Positions 46,817 through 56,863 of a stretch of 64,000 nucleotides of DNA are shown here, in pieces. The translations under genes were made by a program, and so were the position numbers. This stretch comes from Hygrophila difformis. Lineage: Eukaryota; Streptophyta; Magnoliopsida; Lamiales; Acanthaceae. The stretch covers positions 17,362,068 to 17,426,067 of the forward strand of contig JAOANR010000014.1 in the NCBI GenBank assembly GCA_030278955.1, read 5' to 3'. Each line of letters begins with the position of its first letter. Position 1 is the stretch's first letter. The notes under the pieces were generated by a model. It searched no databases. It saw only the letters and a list, made by a program, of their open reading frames with translations, and was not told the origin of the DNA.

Positions 46817-49714
46817 TCTTCTCTCCCTATTTGATCTCAAACAAATTTCATTCTCTTCCTATTTTATATTGCAACACTCACATCATAGCCCCACGGGTTA
46901 GGATGTAACATTCTGGAATTGCAATATAGGGTGTTATGCTGCCCAAATTTTGATTCTCCATTGGCATCACTTAACTGATTGAACCCTTGACTCATTAATG
47001 ATTAAAGATTGAGATTAGCAATAATCAAATTTCAACAATCATCATGATTAAAGGACCTTTGTTCAATCGCCATTAAAATATTCTTGTATAAACAAAATCC
47101 TGATGGCTTAAACAGATAATCTGGACTGTAATTAATTACGGTAGGAAGGATTATTTAAGACCATTACATGTGGGCCCGATCCACAACCTTGCATGAGAAA
47201 CCAATGTCTCTCATACAATGGATCTTCTTTTGCTTCTTATTTATTTTGTCTTTGTGTATTGTGTGGAACCATTAGTAAAGAATACATCAGAATAATGTTG
47301 GCGGGTACTCCCTCATGGATAACTAGCTCGTATTCTGGGTATTAGTTACTAATCGTTATTTTGCATGGTCTGAATGGCTGTCAGTGGAAGCCTTGGCGGT
47401 TTGCCCATCCGGGGTTATAATAGCTGCTCGACTGATTTCCATCCAGATCCAGTTTTATTTTTGTTATCTTAATTTCCAAACCCGAATTCCAATCTGCAGT
47501 GGGAGTCAGTTGGCATCAGTCAATGCCAACTGATGATCATTATAGAAAGGAAGTATGTAGGTTTTTATCCGAATTCACAGACAGTGGAGGCCCAACTGGT
47601 GTTGACACCACCATTATAGGGTCTAAGCTGTCTAAATTCGCTCCATCCGAGTGATTGGGAAATTGGACAGTAGATGTTTACAGTCCACCTGATTACTCTG
47701 CCATTACTTTGGTCCCTTGACCATTTCATTCTGTGTTTCACCTTCTGTCTAGACCCGCTTTTATATTTTGGGTCAATTAATTTTACACTTCCATATATCC
47801 TTATGCATGATAATATTATGTACTGTTGTGGTCTGTAATTATTTTGGGATCCTTCCCTTGGACAATAAAAGTCTAGATCTTAAACAGATATGGTTTTATA
47901 AACTTCCAACAAAAACCTCTTTATAAAATCCGGATCTGAGTAAGGGATAAATTCTTCAGTTATGACTAATTCATATTCTATCAAGGGTTATATTTTGGGA
48001 ATTAAGAAGCAGATTCAGCGATTAGGTCTCGTTTAGACTGAAAGGGTCTGTGTTTTAACTGAGAGTCTAGTACCTGATAGGGAATGATTTTCAAATCCAT
48101 TATTTTCCAAAATTGCTGGTTGATGGAAATGTAAGATTAGGTGCTACGCCGAGATGGGGTCCACTTGGATTCAAATACAGTGTAGTACATAATCTTAGAG
48201 GAACATCATTCAGGCCTTGGTTATTTTCCAAGATAGGGTTGAGTTTTCTTTCAACTGCTATCTTCTTCTGCCAAAACCTACTTTTGAGTCCTGAGTGAGT
48301 GCATCCGGAACGAACTAATTTATTAGTTCGTTTCATTAGTTTGTATCTCATAACCACCCGGAAGGAAGTGAACACATTAGTGGTTCACAGAGAGCCGGGA
48401 ATTCTTGATCCATACTCCTTCATTCTGATGGGGAGCTGTCTTTTACTACCAGGGTCAGATTTTCAAAACCTCCGAGTGATAGGATTTTAAATGCTTTCTT
48501 TACTGCTTTCTTTTAACCGCTTTCATTAGAGGTCACTCGGTTGTATTGAGAGTTGTGTAACTGCTACTAGGATTGACAGTTAAGGGATAGTTTAGGGCTT
48601 GATTCAAATCTTTGGGTGTGACATGGGAGAATGATGGTGGTACTTGGCATTTCAATAAATGATGTGTCGGGTGTTGCTTATCCACCACAGATGAAGTAAC
48701 ATACCCAGGCCAGGGCAGCTACGAATCTGTGGTATCTTAGAATTTGCGGTCTTAAGAACATGTAAACTCATATTGCAAGTACCTGTCTGTTAAAGGGAAA
48801 GCCTTATTGAGAGCATGAGAATTAGCTATCTGAAAGAATTATCCCAAACAAAGATCTGCGTATAAAAATGGAAGTTTAATATTGCTGTATCTCACTCTTG
48901 TCCAATTTTCATTCTTTTCTTCCTGTCCTTTCTGTCCACATTGTGACTCAACTTCACGGTTGGCACAATGCTCCTTTTCCCTGCTTTCGTAGATAATGTT
49001 TACTGCATTCTTAGAATAATCCTTATCCGCTTTCTAGAATAGATTTATTTGCTTTGTAGATTAATTTAATTGCTTTCTAGATCTAATTTACATTCATGTC
49101 AGTAGTTATTAATCACCTTTCAAACCTATTGAGCAATACGAATGGAAAATCTAGTAAAACGACGTGGGACCTGCTTCTATCGCACATCCTCCAGTGAACG
49201 ATCCGGTCTTACTATAAATTACTGCAATTTTTGACACCGTGCGCTTTCGGGCCACAGTTTCTTAAACACGAGCAATAAAAACATGACTACTTACAAATAT
49301 ATCCCTAATCATAACACTGCCATCATAAATTGGTTTCATTAATAAAAACTTAAACCAGGATCATGATTTTTCGGAAAATACTCATGTAGTGGGAACTTGC
49401 CAAAAGTTTCATGGCAGGAACTCTCATGGCTAGAATTGATGAGACGTGTCATGGCATACTTGCCGGGGATCCTCAGTGTGACAGGCTGAAGATCAACCTA
49501 TCCCGGCTATGCCATGAGATTTGTCAACATTTCATGACAGGGAGGACCACAGCGCCATTTGAAATCAAAGCACCACACTTGAGTAATAAAAAGACTAATA
49601 ATCTTGATATATCCCTAAACCCTTTCCCATGAATCATAACTCTTTTCTTGTAATAAATCTAACCTGGTATAATTTTAGCAAAAGCTCGTGGGACGGAAAT
49701 TGTCAAAAGTTTCA

Positions 49715-49731
49715 TGGCGCCGTTGCCGGGG
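49715..49731 (+). other. Primer-binding site of element A (Athila type)
   Basis: TGGCGCCGTTGCCGGGG immediately after the LTR, as in Athila elements (tRNA-Asp primer in published descriptions). The 144-base leader to gag contains a good splice donor TACAG|GTACTG at 49847/49848. Confidence 0.95.
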
Positions 49732-49875
49732 AGGATGCAGCGCCGTTTTATTTAGAGAATTACATTCCTCATTGCTCCTAGAGTAGCCTATACATATAAT
49801 TATAAATATTCACCTTCAGAACCACTTCTAACCTGGGGATTGTACAGGTACTGTCATTATTGAAGCCGTTGTTCT

Positions 49876-51867
49876 ATGCAAAGGAGGAAGCAGACGCCAA
49901 CCGAGATCCCGTTTAATTCAGAGATAGAAAAGACAGCTCGACGTCTTAGGGCGGAGACTAAACGAAGAAGGGAACGGGAACGACAGGCATTACTTTCGCC
50001 AAGCACCAGCAGCGATATCTCCGAGATGGCAAACCCTGACATCCCACCAATCATTCAACCCAATCCCCCACTTCACAACATTGAGGAAGACCCCGAAGAT
50101 GTTGATCATGATGATTTGGATGATCCCCCTCCCCAGATCATACAAGGAGGTGGGAATCCACCAAACATGGAGCAGCAACACTTCGAGGCACCCCCTCCCA
50201 ACCCAAACCAAAACCCACCAAACAACCAAAACCAACCAAATCAGCAAAATTTCCCAAACCAACAGAATCAGCAATACCACAACCCCCATCAGAATCCCCC
50301 AAATCCGAATGATTTCAATGATCCGAGGAACTATTTCATGCCTCAGAACTACTACCCACAGCAATACCAAGGCGGGCCTGAGAACAATCATCAAGCAGCA
50401 GCTGCTGCTGATTACATGCAGCCGATTTTAGAGCCATATCTGAACATTCCTGGACAAGCTCCATTCTTGGCCAGGAATTTCGAACTAAAACCGGCCCTAA
50501 TCAATCTAGTCCAGAGCAACCAGTTTGCCGGAGCAAGTCATGAAGATCCCCATGATCACCTGCAAACCTTCCTAGAATTGTGTGACACGATCAAGAATCG
50601 TGATGTACCCGCAAACACCATTCGACTAAGGCTATTTCCCTTCTCTCTGACAAGCGGAGCACGAACATGGTACAAGTCACTGCCCGTAAATCAGAAGTCT
50701 ACATGGGAAGATGTGATCAGAAACTTCCTAGCAAAATACTTCCCGGAGTCCAAGGTGGATGAATGCCGCTCCAAAATTGCGGAATTCAAGATGAAACCTG
50801 ACGAGTCCTTGTATGATGCAAAGGAAAGATTCTTCAACCTACTCAGAAAGTGTCCTCAACATGGTTTCCATGACTGGGAGAGACTGAGAAAGTTCTACAG
50901 TGGTCTGACCCCAGCATGGAAATCCATGCTTGATGCTGCCGGTGGTCAACATTTGCTCTACATACCGATGGACCAAGCCTGGGCAAAGATTGAAGCCATG
51001 AGTGTCAACCGTTCTGTTCTAACTGATGATGGTAATCCCACTCCCCCTCGTGGTTTGTGTGTTGTAGGTACAGTAGAGAAGTCAGACATTGAAAAGCTTC
51101 AAGAGCAAGTGGCAGCGTTGTCTGTAAATCAAGGAGTTGGAAGTTCTGCGCAGGGACAGCAAACTGATGTGATCTGTGGACTGTGTCAAGGTGCTCATGC
51201 AACTGACACATGCGAGCAAGTCACAGCTGAGAGCTGTAACTATGCAGGAGCCTTTCCAAATAGACACCCGAATTTGTCTTATTCAAACAACAACGCCTTG
51301 AACTCACATCTCTTGAACAAGCCACAGCAACAGCAGTTCAACCCTCAACAGAATCAGGGATTCAACCAGAACAGGGGCCAACATTTTCAGAATCCAGGTT
51401 TCCAACCTCAGATCCAGCAGAGGCCGCCTCAGAATTTCCAGAACTTTCAGCCCAATCAGAATTTCCAGCCTCAGTTTGTCCCAAACCAAGGCCAGTGGAA
51501 TCAGAATCAGCAGCAAAATCAGAATCAGAATCAAAAGCCCCCTTCAAGGCTTGAGAATCTGATGACTGATTTCATCACTAGTCAGAAAGAGATCAACAAT
51601 CAACTGCAGGCCTCCATCAGAAATGTGGAGACCCAAGTTACACAGATGGCTAATGAGATGCAGAAAAGGGACAAAGGAACATTGCCTAGCACTGCGGAAA
51701 AGAACCCGCAATGCAAGGCAATAACCTTGAAATCTGGGAGAGTACTAGCTGGACCAAAGGGAGCGGATACTGGAGCGGAATTTGAAGAAGATGATATTGT
51801 TGACAATGCTGGTAAGGAAGCTGATAATGGGAACGAAGCAGAAAAAGAGAGCCGAATTGCAGACTGA
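49876..51867 (+). CDS. Gag polyprotein of element A
   Basis: 663 codons from the first ATG after the leader. Basic N-terminus (residues 1-40) with Athila-like EKTARRLRAETKRR; N/P/Q-rich region (about 75-170); capsid-like Retrotrans_gag domain about 225-355 (ARTWYKSLPV, FLAKYFPESKVDECRSKI). One zinc-knuckle-like motif CGLCQGAHATDTC at about 433, then a long N/Q/F-rich stretch and an acidic tail. It ends at TGA 51865-51867 in a frame different from pol, overlapping the pol frame by 86 bases. Athila gag and pol are usually continuous, so this may be an indel (an A5 run lies at about 51841-51845) or frameshifting. Confidence 0.92.
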   Translation: MQRRKQTPTEIPFNSEIEKTARRLRAETKRRRERERQALLSPSTSSDISEMANPDIPPIIQPNPPLHNIEEDPEDVDHDDLDDPPPQIIQGGGNPPNMEQQHFEAPPPNPNQNPPNNQNQPNQQNFPNQQNQQYHNPHQNPPNPNDFNDPRNYFMPQNYYPQQYQGGPENNHQAAAAADYMQPILEPYLNIPGQAPFLARNFELKPALINLVQSNQFAGASHEDPHDHLQTFLELCDTIKNRDVPANTIRLRLFPFSLTSGARTWYKSLPVNQKSTWEDVIRNFLAKYFPESKVDECRSKIAEFKMKPDESLYDAKERFFNLLRKCPQHGFHDWERLRKFYSGLTPAWKSMLDAAGGQHLLYIPMDQAWAKIEAMSVNRSVLTDDGNPTPPRGLCVVGTVEKSDIEKLQEQVAALSVNQGVGSSAQGQQTDVICGLCQGAHATDTCEQVTAESCNYAGAFPNRHPNLSYSNNNALNSHLLNKPQQQQFNPQQNQGFNQNRGQHFQNPGFQPQIQQRPPQNFQNFQPNQNFQPQFVPNQGQWNQNQQQNQNQNQKPPSRLENLMTDFITSQKEINNQLQASIRNVETQVTQMANEMQKRDKGTLPSTAEKNPQCKAITLKSGRVLAGPKGADTGAEFEEDDIVDNAGKEADNGNEAEKESRIAD

Positions 51868-54652
51868 AGCTGCGCCTGAAACGGCTGAACCAGATAAGGG
51901 TACAGGTGAAGGTACAACTTCCTTCCCTTCACCACCAAAAATTGCTAATAACAAGTACATGCCCAGGATTCCTTATCCTGCGCGGCTTAAAAATAAAGAA
52001 CATGATCTTAAATTCAAGAAATTTCTGCAACGATTAAAGTCTGTAGAGATAACCATTCCTCTCACAGAAATGATTTCCGAAATGCCCATCTATGCTAAGT
52101 TCTTGAAAGAATTGATTTCAGGAAAAAGGCAGGTTGAGCAGGAAGAGGTAATTATTCTCAACAGCACATGCAGTGCCATCGTTCAGAGGAGAATGCCTGA
52201 AAAGAAAGAGGACCCCGGATGTTGCACACTTCCAGTACAATTCGGAAAGGCCAAAGTGAGTATGGGGCTTTGTGATTTAGGATCAAGCATCAATGTGATG
52301 CCACTAGCTATGGCTGTTCGCCTCAAGCTTGGAGAAATTCAACCGGTCAAGATGAGACTGCAACTTGCAGACAGATCAATCACTCAGCCCGTAGGAATCC
52401 TCAAGGATGTTGTGGTCAAAACCGGGCAGGTTCTTTTCCCGGTCGACTTCATCGTCCTCGACATTGAAGAGGATTCTGAAATGCCGCTTATCCTTGGACG
52501 CCCATTTCTAGCCACTGGTGGTGCACTGATTGACGCCAAATCCGGAAAAGTCACCCTAAGGGTCGATGGCGAGGAGATCATCTTTGATATGGAGAAATTG
52601 CAGAAATTTCCGAATGACAGTTCTTGTTTTTCATTCGAAAATGTAATAGTTAGGGAAGAGCTTGACTCTGAACTTGAGTGTGAAATGATGCTGGATGAAC
52701 CATCAAAGCAGGTACTGAAGCCTGCTGGCGTGGAGCACAAAGAATGCAAAGCCGTTCACGTCGCCGATCCCGAAACAGGGGATTTGGAGGAATTTGATGG
52801 CATGGACTTCCATGAGGACACCAATCAAGAGGAGGAAGAGGATCCTGTACTGATGCAGGATCCCGAAGGTAAATCTGTTCTCCCACTACCCAATTCTCGC
52901 AAACTACTCCCTTCCGTTGAATGTCCACCAGAGCTTGAACTTAAAACACTACCCGATCATCTCAAGTACGCGTTTCTCGCAGAACATAAAAAGTTACCTG
53001 TGATTGTTTCGGCTAAGCTCTCCCAAGAGCAAGAAAATGCTCTGGTGGTCGTTCTTAAGAAACATGTACATGCAATAGGTTGGACCATTTCTGATATAAA
53101 AGGAATAAGCCCTTCTATTTGCATGCACAGGATTCTAATGGAAGAAGAGTTTAAACCCTCCCGTCAACCTCAGAGGCGATTGAACCCCCTTATGCAGGAA
53201 GTGGTAAGGAAAGAAGTTATCAAGCTCTTAGATGCTGGTATAATCTATCCTATCTCTGATAGCAAATGGGTTAGCCCAGTGCAGGTCGTACCCAAACGAG
53301 GAGGGATGTGCATAACCAAGAATGAGCAAGGAGAAGAGGTTGCAACCAGGCCAGTGACCGGATGGAGAGTTTGTATCGACTACCGGAAGCTGAATGAGGC
53401 CACACGCAAGGACCATTTTCCATTGCCATTCATTGATCAGATGCTTGAGAGGTTGGCAGGGAGAGAGTTTTATTGCTTTTTGGATGGTTATTCTGGTTAT
53501 AATCAGATTGTTATTTCCAGTGAGGACCATGATAAAACCACTTTTACTTGCCCGTACGGCACTTTTGCCTATCGACGGATGCCTTTTGGTTTATGCAATG
53601 CACCTGCTACTTTTCAAAGATGCATGATGTCTATTTTCTCTGAATTTATCGAAAAATGCATTGAGGTCTTCATGGATGACTTCTCTGTATATGGAGATAC
53701 GTTCGAAGATTGTTTGACCAATCTTGCTAAGATTTTAAAGAGGTGTGAAGACACTAACTTGGTTTTAAATTGGGAAAAGTGTCATTTTATGGTCACTGAG
53801 GGCATAGTGTTAGGTCATCGCATTTCTCGTGCAGGCATTGAAGTTGATCCAGCCAAAGTTTCCATCATTTCCAATCTCCCTCTTCCTAACTCGATCAAAT
53901 CAGTTAGGAGCTTCTTAGGGCATGCCGGTTTTTACCGGCGATTCATTAAGGATTTCTCTAAAATTGCCAAGCCGCTCACTAATCTGCTTTGTAAAGAAAA
54001 TCCTTTCTTAATAAATGAAGCGTGTGTCCAAGCCTTTGACACGCTCAAGAAGATGTTGGTTTCTGCACCGATAGTGCAACCACCCGATTGGTCACTGCCT
54101 TTCGAGGTAATGTGCGATGCTAGTGGTCTCGCCGTAGGCGCAGTTCTTGGACAGCATAAGGATGGGAGACATTGCGTAATTCACTACGCAAGTCATGCCC
54201 TGAATGAAGCCCAAATTAACTACACCACAACGGAGAAAGAGATGTATGCTGTAGTCTTCGCGTTTGACAAGTTCAGACAGTATCTGATAGGTACAAAGAC
54301 CATAGTATACACCGACCATACAGCATTGAGATACTTGTTTAGCAAACAAGATGCAAAACCTCGATTAATCAGGTGGGTACTTTTGCTGCAAGAATTCGAC
54401 ATCATAATAAAAGATAGGCGAGGTCGAGATAATGGTGCTGCTGACCACTTATCTCGATTAGATAATGATAAAAAGGAAAAAGCCGTCAATGAGGATTTCC
54501 CGGACGAACAGTTGTTCGTGTTGCATCTGCATAATCAAGCTTGTCCATGGTTTTCCGACATCGCTAACTTCTTGGCATGCGGAATAACCCCCCAGTTTTC
54601 GAGCTATCATCAGAGGAATAAGTTCAAACGAGATGTATTAAGTTACTTCTGA
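51782..54652 (+). CDS. Protease, reverse transcriptase and RNase H of element A
   Basis: 956 codons in frame +1 to gag; no ATG start is needed since it should be made as a fusion. Retropepsin around residue 164 has LCDLGSSINVMP (DLGS active site, usual for Athila) and ends with MPLILGRPFLATGGALID. RT: WVSPVQVVPKRGG, WRVCIDYRKLNEATRKDHFP, the catalytic VFMDDFSVYG (FMDD at 53669-53680), VLGHRISRAGIEVDPAK. RNase H: MCDASGLAVGAVL, TEKEMYAVVFA, VYTDHTALRYL and GAADHLSRL. It stops at TGA 54650-54652, before integrase, where relatives continue without a break. This looks like a single-base nonsense change. Confidence 0.93.
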   Translation: MKKMILLTMLVRKLIMGTKQKKRAELQTEAAPETAEPDKGTGEGTTSFPSPPKIANNKYMPRIPYPARLKNKEHDLKFKKFLQRLKSVEITIPLTEMISEMPIYAKFLKELISGKRQVEQEEVIILNSTCSAIVQRRMPEKKEDPGCCTLPVQFGKAKVSMGLCDLGSSINVMPLAMAVRLKLGEIQPVKMRLQLADRSITQPVGILKDVVVKTGQVLFPVDFIVLDIEEDSEMPLILGRPFLATGGALIDAKSGKVTLRVDGEEIIFDMEKLQKFPNDSSCFSFENVIVREELDSELECEMMLDEPSKQVLKPAGVEHKECKAVHVADPETGDLEEFDGMDFHEDTNQEEEEDPVLMQDPEGKSVLPLPNSRKLLPSVECPPELELKTLPDHLKYAFLAEHKKLPVIVSAKLSQEQENALVVVLKKHVHAIGWTISDIKGISPSICMHRILMEEEFKPSRQPQRRLNPLMQEVVRKEVIKLLDAGIIYPISDSKWVSPVQVVPKRGGMCITKNEQGEEVATRPVTGWRVCIDYRKLNEATRKDHFPLPFIDQMLERLAGREFYCFLDGYSGYNQIVISSEDHDKTTFTCPYGTFAYRRMPFGLCNAPATFQRCMMSIFSEFIEKCIEVFMDDFSVYGDTFEDCLTNLAKILKRCEDTNLVLNWEKCHFMVTEGIVLGHRISRAGIEVDPAKVSIISNLPLPNSIKSVRSFLGHAGFYRRFIKDFSKIAKPLTNLLCKENPFLINEACVQAFDTLKKMLVSAPIVQPPDWSLPFEVMCDASGLAVGAVLGQHKDGRHCVIHYASHALNEAQINYTTTEKEMYAVVFAFDKFRQYLIGTKTIVYTDHTALRYLFSKQDAKPRLIRWVLLLQEFDIIIKDRRGRDNGAADHLSRLDNDKKEKAVNEDFPDEQLFVLHLHNQACPWFSDIANFLACGITPQFSSYHQRNKFKRDVLSYF

Positions 54653-55834
54653 GAAGAACCTTATCTCTTCAAACACTGCCCTGATTTAATAATCAGGCGA
54701 TGTGTGACTGAGCATGAAGCTTATCAAATTGTCAGAAAATGCCATGAATCAGAATATGGAGGTCACCATGGTCCCGCTCGAACGGCCCACAAGGTCCTCG
54801 AATGTGGATTTTATTGGCCTCACATCTATGAGGATTGCAGGACATTTGTTAAGGGCTGTGACAGATGCCAAAGATTAGGAAACATCTCCAAGAGGGATGA
54901 GATGCCTCAAAAGGGAATTCTCACACTTGAGATCTTTGATGTATGGGGCATTGACTTCATGGGACCGTTTCCACCATCTGGTGGAAACTACTACATCTTG
55001 GTAGCTGTCGATTACGTATCCAAATGGGTCGAGGCTGTCGCATTACCGACCAATGATGGTAGCCAAGTCATCAAGTTCCTCAAGAACAACATTTTCAGTC
55101 GATTTGGCGTACCTAGGGTGGTGATATCTGATGGAGGAACACACTTTATTAATAAAGGTTTTGAAACTTTAATGAGTAAAAATGGGATCCTCCATAAGAT
55201 AGGCACGCCTTACCATCCTCAGACTAGTGGTCAAGTCGAAGTATCCAATCGCGAAATCAAACACATACTCGAAGCCACTGTCGGGATAACCCGTAAGGAT
55301 TGGGCACGTAAGCTCAATGATGCTCTATGGGCATACCGCACAGCATATAAGACTCCCATCGGGATGTCTCCATATAGGCTGGTCTTCGGAAAAGCCTGTC
55401 ATTTACCCGTAGAGCTAGAGCATAAAGCTTACTGGGCCGTTAAAACGCTTAACTTCGATCCGAAAGTTGCTCAGAGCAAACGTAAGTTGGACCTCAATGA
55501 AATTGAGGAAATACGAGCGCAAGCTTATGAAAGCTCTCGAATTTACAAGGAGCGGACCCAGAAGTTGCACGATCGCCGGATTAAACCTAAGTATTTCTAT
55601 GTTGGTCAACATGTGTTATTATTCAATACTAGGTTGAAGCTGTTCCCCGGAAAGCTCAAATCTAGATGGGAAGGACCACATGAAGTACTAGAGGTGTTCA
55701 AAAATGGAGCTGTCAGGATTCGAACTGGCAGGGGCGATATAGTGGTGAATGGGCAGCGATTGAAAGAGTACCTCGGACAGTTCGATCCGGAGAAAGAAAG
55801 CCAAGCAGTGGCAGACCCGGCTTACACTCAATAA
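54653..55834 (+). CDS. Integrase of element A (downstream of in-frame stop)
   Basis: Same frame as RT/RNase H, separated only by the TGA at 54650. HHCC zinc domain: [11 protein letters not shown] ... CDRCQRLGN. Catalytic core: [20 protein letters not shown] (first Asp), [10 protein letters not shown] (second Asp), [18 protein letters not shown] (Glu). The C-terminal domain ([17 protein letters not shown]) has no chromodomain, as expected for Athila. Stop at 55832-55834. Without readthrough or another start (a GTG at 54704), it would not be made by this copy. Confidence 0.93.
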   Translation, partial: EEPYLFKHCPDLIIRRCVTEHEAYQIVRKCHESEYGGHHGPARTAHKVLECGFYWPHIYEDCRTFVKGCDRCQRLGNISKRDEMPQKGILTLEIFDVWGIDFMGPFPPSGGNYYILVAVDYVSKWVEAVALPTNDGSQVIKFLKNNIFSRFGVPRVVISDGGTHFINKGFETLMSKNGILHKIGTPYHPQTSGQVEVSNREIKHILEATVGITRKDWARKLNDALWAYRTAYKTPIGMSPYRLVFGKACHLPVELEHKAYWAVKTLNFDPKVAQSKRKLDLNEIEEIRAQAYESSRIYKERTQKLHDRRIKPKYFYVGQHVLLFNTRLKLFPGKLKSRWEGPHEVLEVFKNGAVRIRTGRGDIVVNGQRLKEYLGQFDPEKESQAVADPAYTQ

Positions 55835-56317
55835 GAAACAGCATTTAAAAATACAAAAATTTCAGTTTATATATATAGTATATAGTTACAGTATTTATTT
55901 CATGGCAAGGAAGTACCCAAAGATCAATTAAACATTTATAGTACTAAGACTCTAAATGTGAGGATGTTGATATTTGGAGAAAATCTAATGCGTCTTATTT
56001 GTCTGTCTTGCAGAAGTTCGGAACCACCAAAAAGAGGAGGAGATGACAGTAACATGGAAAACCAGGTTCTTGGTTGGATTAGTTCTATAAATCCGAGAAA
56101 ATGTTCTCGGGAATTGAAGAAATTCAAAACCCGAAACAAAATTCACAGATAAAATGGAACTGACCCAACCTAATTTTATGCAAGTGGATTATTTAATTTT
56201 CAGCCCAGCATTTTGAATTTACTTGGACTAAATTCATTCAGCCCAAGTCAAATAAAATGGACGCAGGCCCAATACCACACTCGGGCCCAGTCCAAGAAAA
56301 TTTGAAAATTCAAATTT
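55835..56317 (+). other. Post-integrase segment of element A
   Basis: Noncoding. Contains the purine-like tract AAATGTGAGGATGTTG (55954-55969), a good splice acceptor TGTCTGTCTTGCAG (ending 56013) and a possible donor CCAG|GTTC at 56065. All three are conserved in element B (30166-30181, acceptor ending 30120). A short spliced exon here is possible. Confidence 0.6.
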
Positions 56318-56633
56318 CTTTGTCGCGGAAGGTCCTTTGTCGCGGTGTCATGCATCGCGACCAGGCCCTGTTCCGCGACAAACTCCCTTTTTCCGTCTAA
56401 ACCATTTCCCCACATCTTGTCGCGATGCACCTTGTCGCGGAGCATGACTCCGCGACCAAGCCCTGCTCCGCGACATGACCTGCGTTGACTGTCTCCATAC
56501 TGAACTTTGTCGCGGTAGTCTTGTCGCGGAGCATGACTCCGCGACCAACCCTCAACTCCGCGACCACTCTAATGTCGCTATGCCTTGTCGCGGAACCTTG
56601 TTCCGCGACAAAGTCTCGGATTCCGCGACAAAA
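56318..56633 (+). repeat. Internal stem-loop cluster (GTCGCGG class), element A
   Basis: TTGTCGCGGA / TCCGCGACAA arms in several hairpins (for example TTGTCGCGGAAC-CTT-GTTCCGCGACAA near 56585), ending 7 bases before the internal TATA box. Same class as the element's LTR clusters. Confidence 0.88.
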
Positions 56634-56640
56634 GTTCAAG

Positions 56641-56648
56641 TATTTATA
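56641..56648 (+). promoter_or_regulatory. Internal TATA box of element A accessory cassette
   Basis: TATTTATA directly after the internal stem-loop cluster, followed by a pyrimidine-rich stretch typical of a 5' UTR and then exon 1's ATG at 56796. Same arrangement as 29417-29409 in element B. Confidence 0.6.
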
Positions 56649-56795
56649 CCCCCCCACCCCCTCCAGTTTCTTTTCACCTTCCTCCTGTCATTTCAACTTC
56701 TTTCAGTTTTTTCATCTCCTTTCCCCCATTTTTCTCTCATCCGAACGAACACCACGTGTTCTTCGCACTCTTGCACGCCATTTCTAAGGGAAACT

Positions 56796-56863
56796 ATGGA
56801 CCGATTTCATGGACCCCTCCCAATCCTTGGACCCGCGCCTAGACCCGAGCCAAGGAGGAGAGG
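56796..56863 (+). CDS. F-box gene exon 1 of element A (predicted)
   Basis: ATG at 56796 and 68 coding nt (22 codons plus 2; Pro/Arg-rich, PILGPAPRPEPRRR) up to donor AGG|GTAAAC at 56864. Joined to the acceptor at 57956 the frame is kept (68 + 664 = 732 nt, 244 codons with stop). Exon 2 has no ATG before codon 100, so an upstream exon is needed for the F-box to be translated. Prediction rests on splice sites, phase and the parallel in B. Confidence 0.7.

Larger units (their letters stand above)
45020..49714 (+). repeat. 5' LTR of element A (4695 bp)
   Basis: TGATAATGGCC ... GTCAAAAGTTTCA, directly followed by the PBS. U3 is about 620 bp. An internal copy of the LTR end plus TGGC lies at 49397-49415. 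No gene inside. Confidence 0.96.

Noticed and set aside
46154..46840. Several overlapping 80-97 codon ORFs on both strands over the stem-loop clusters (also 2857-3337, 3836-4462, 45190-45715, 60428-60953, 61392-62093)
   Set aside because: They are open only because the palindromic repeat lacks stops in several frames. They read on both strands, are low complexity, and are absent where the other stem-loop class is present.
49715..49731. Part of a tRNA gene
   Set aside because: Only 17 bases complementary to a tRNA 3' end, at an LTR border: a primer-binding site.
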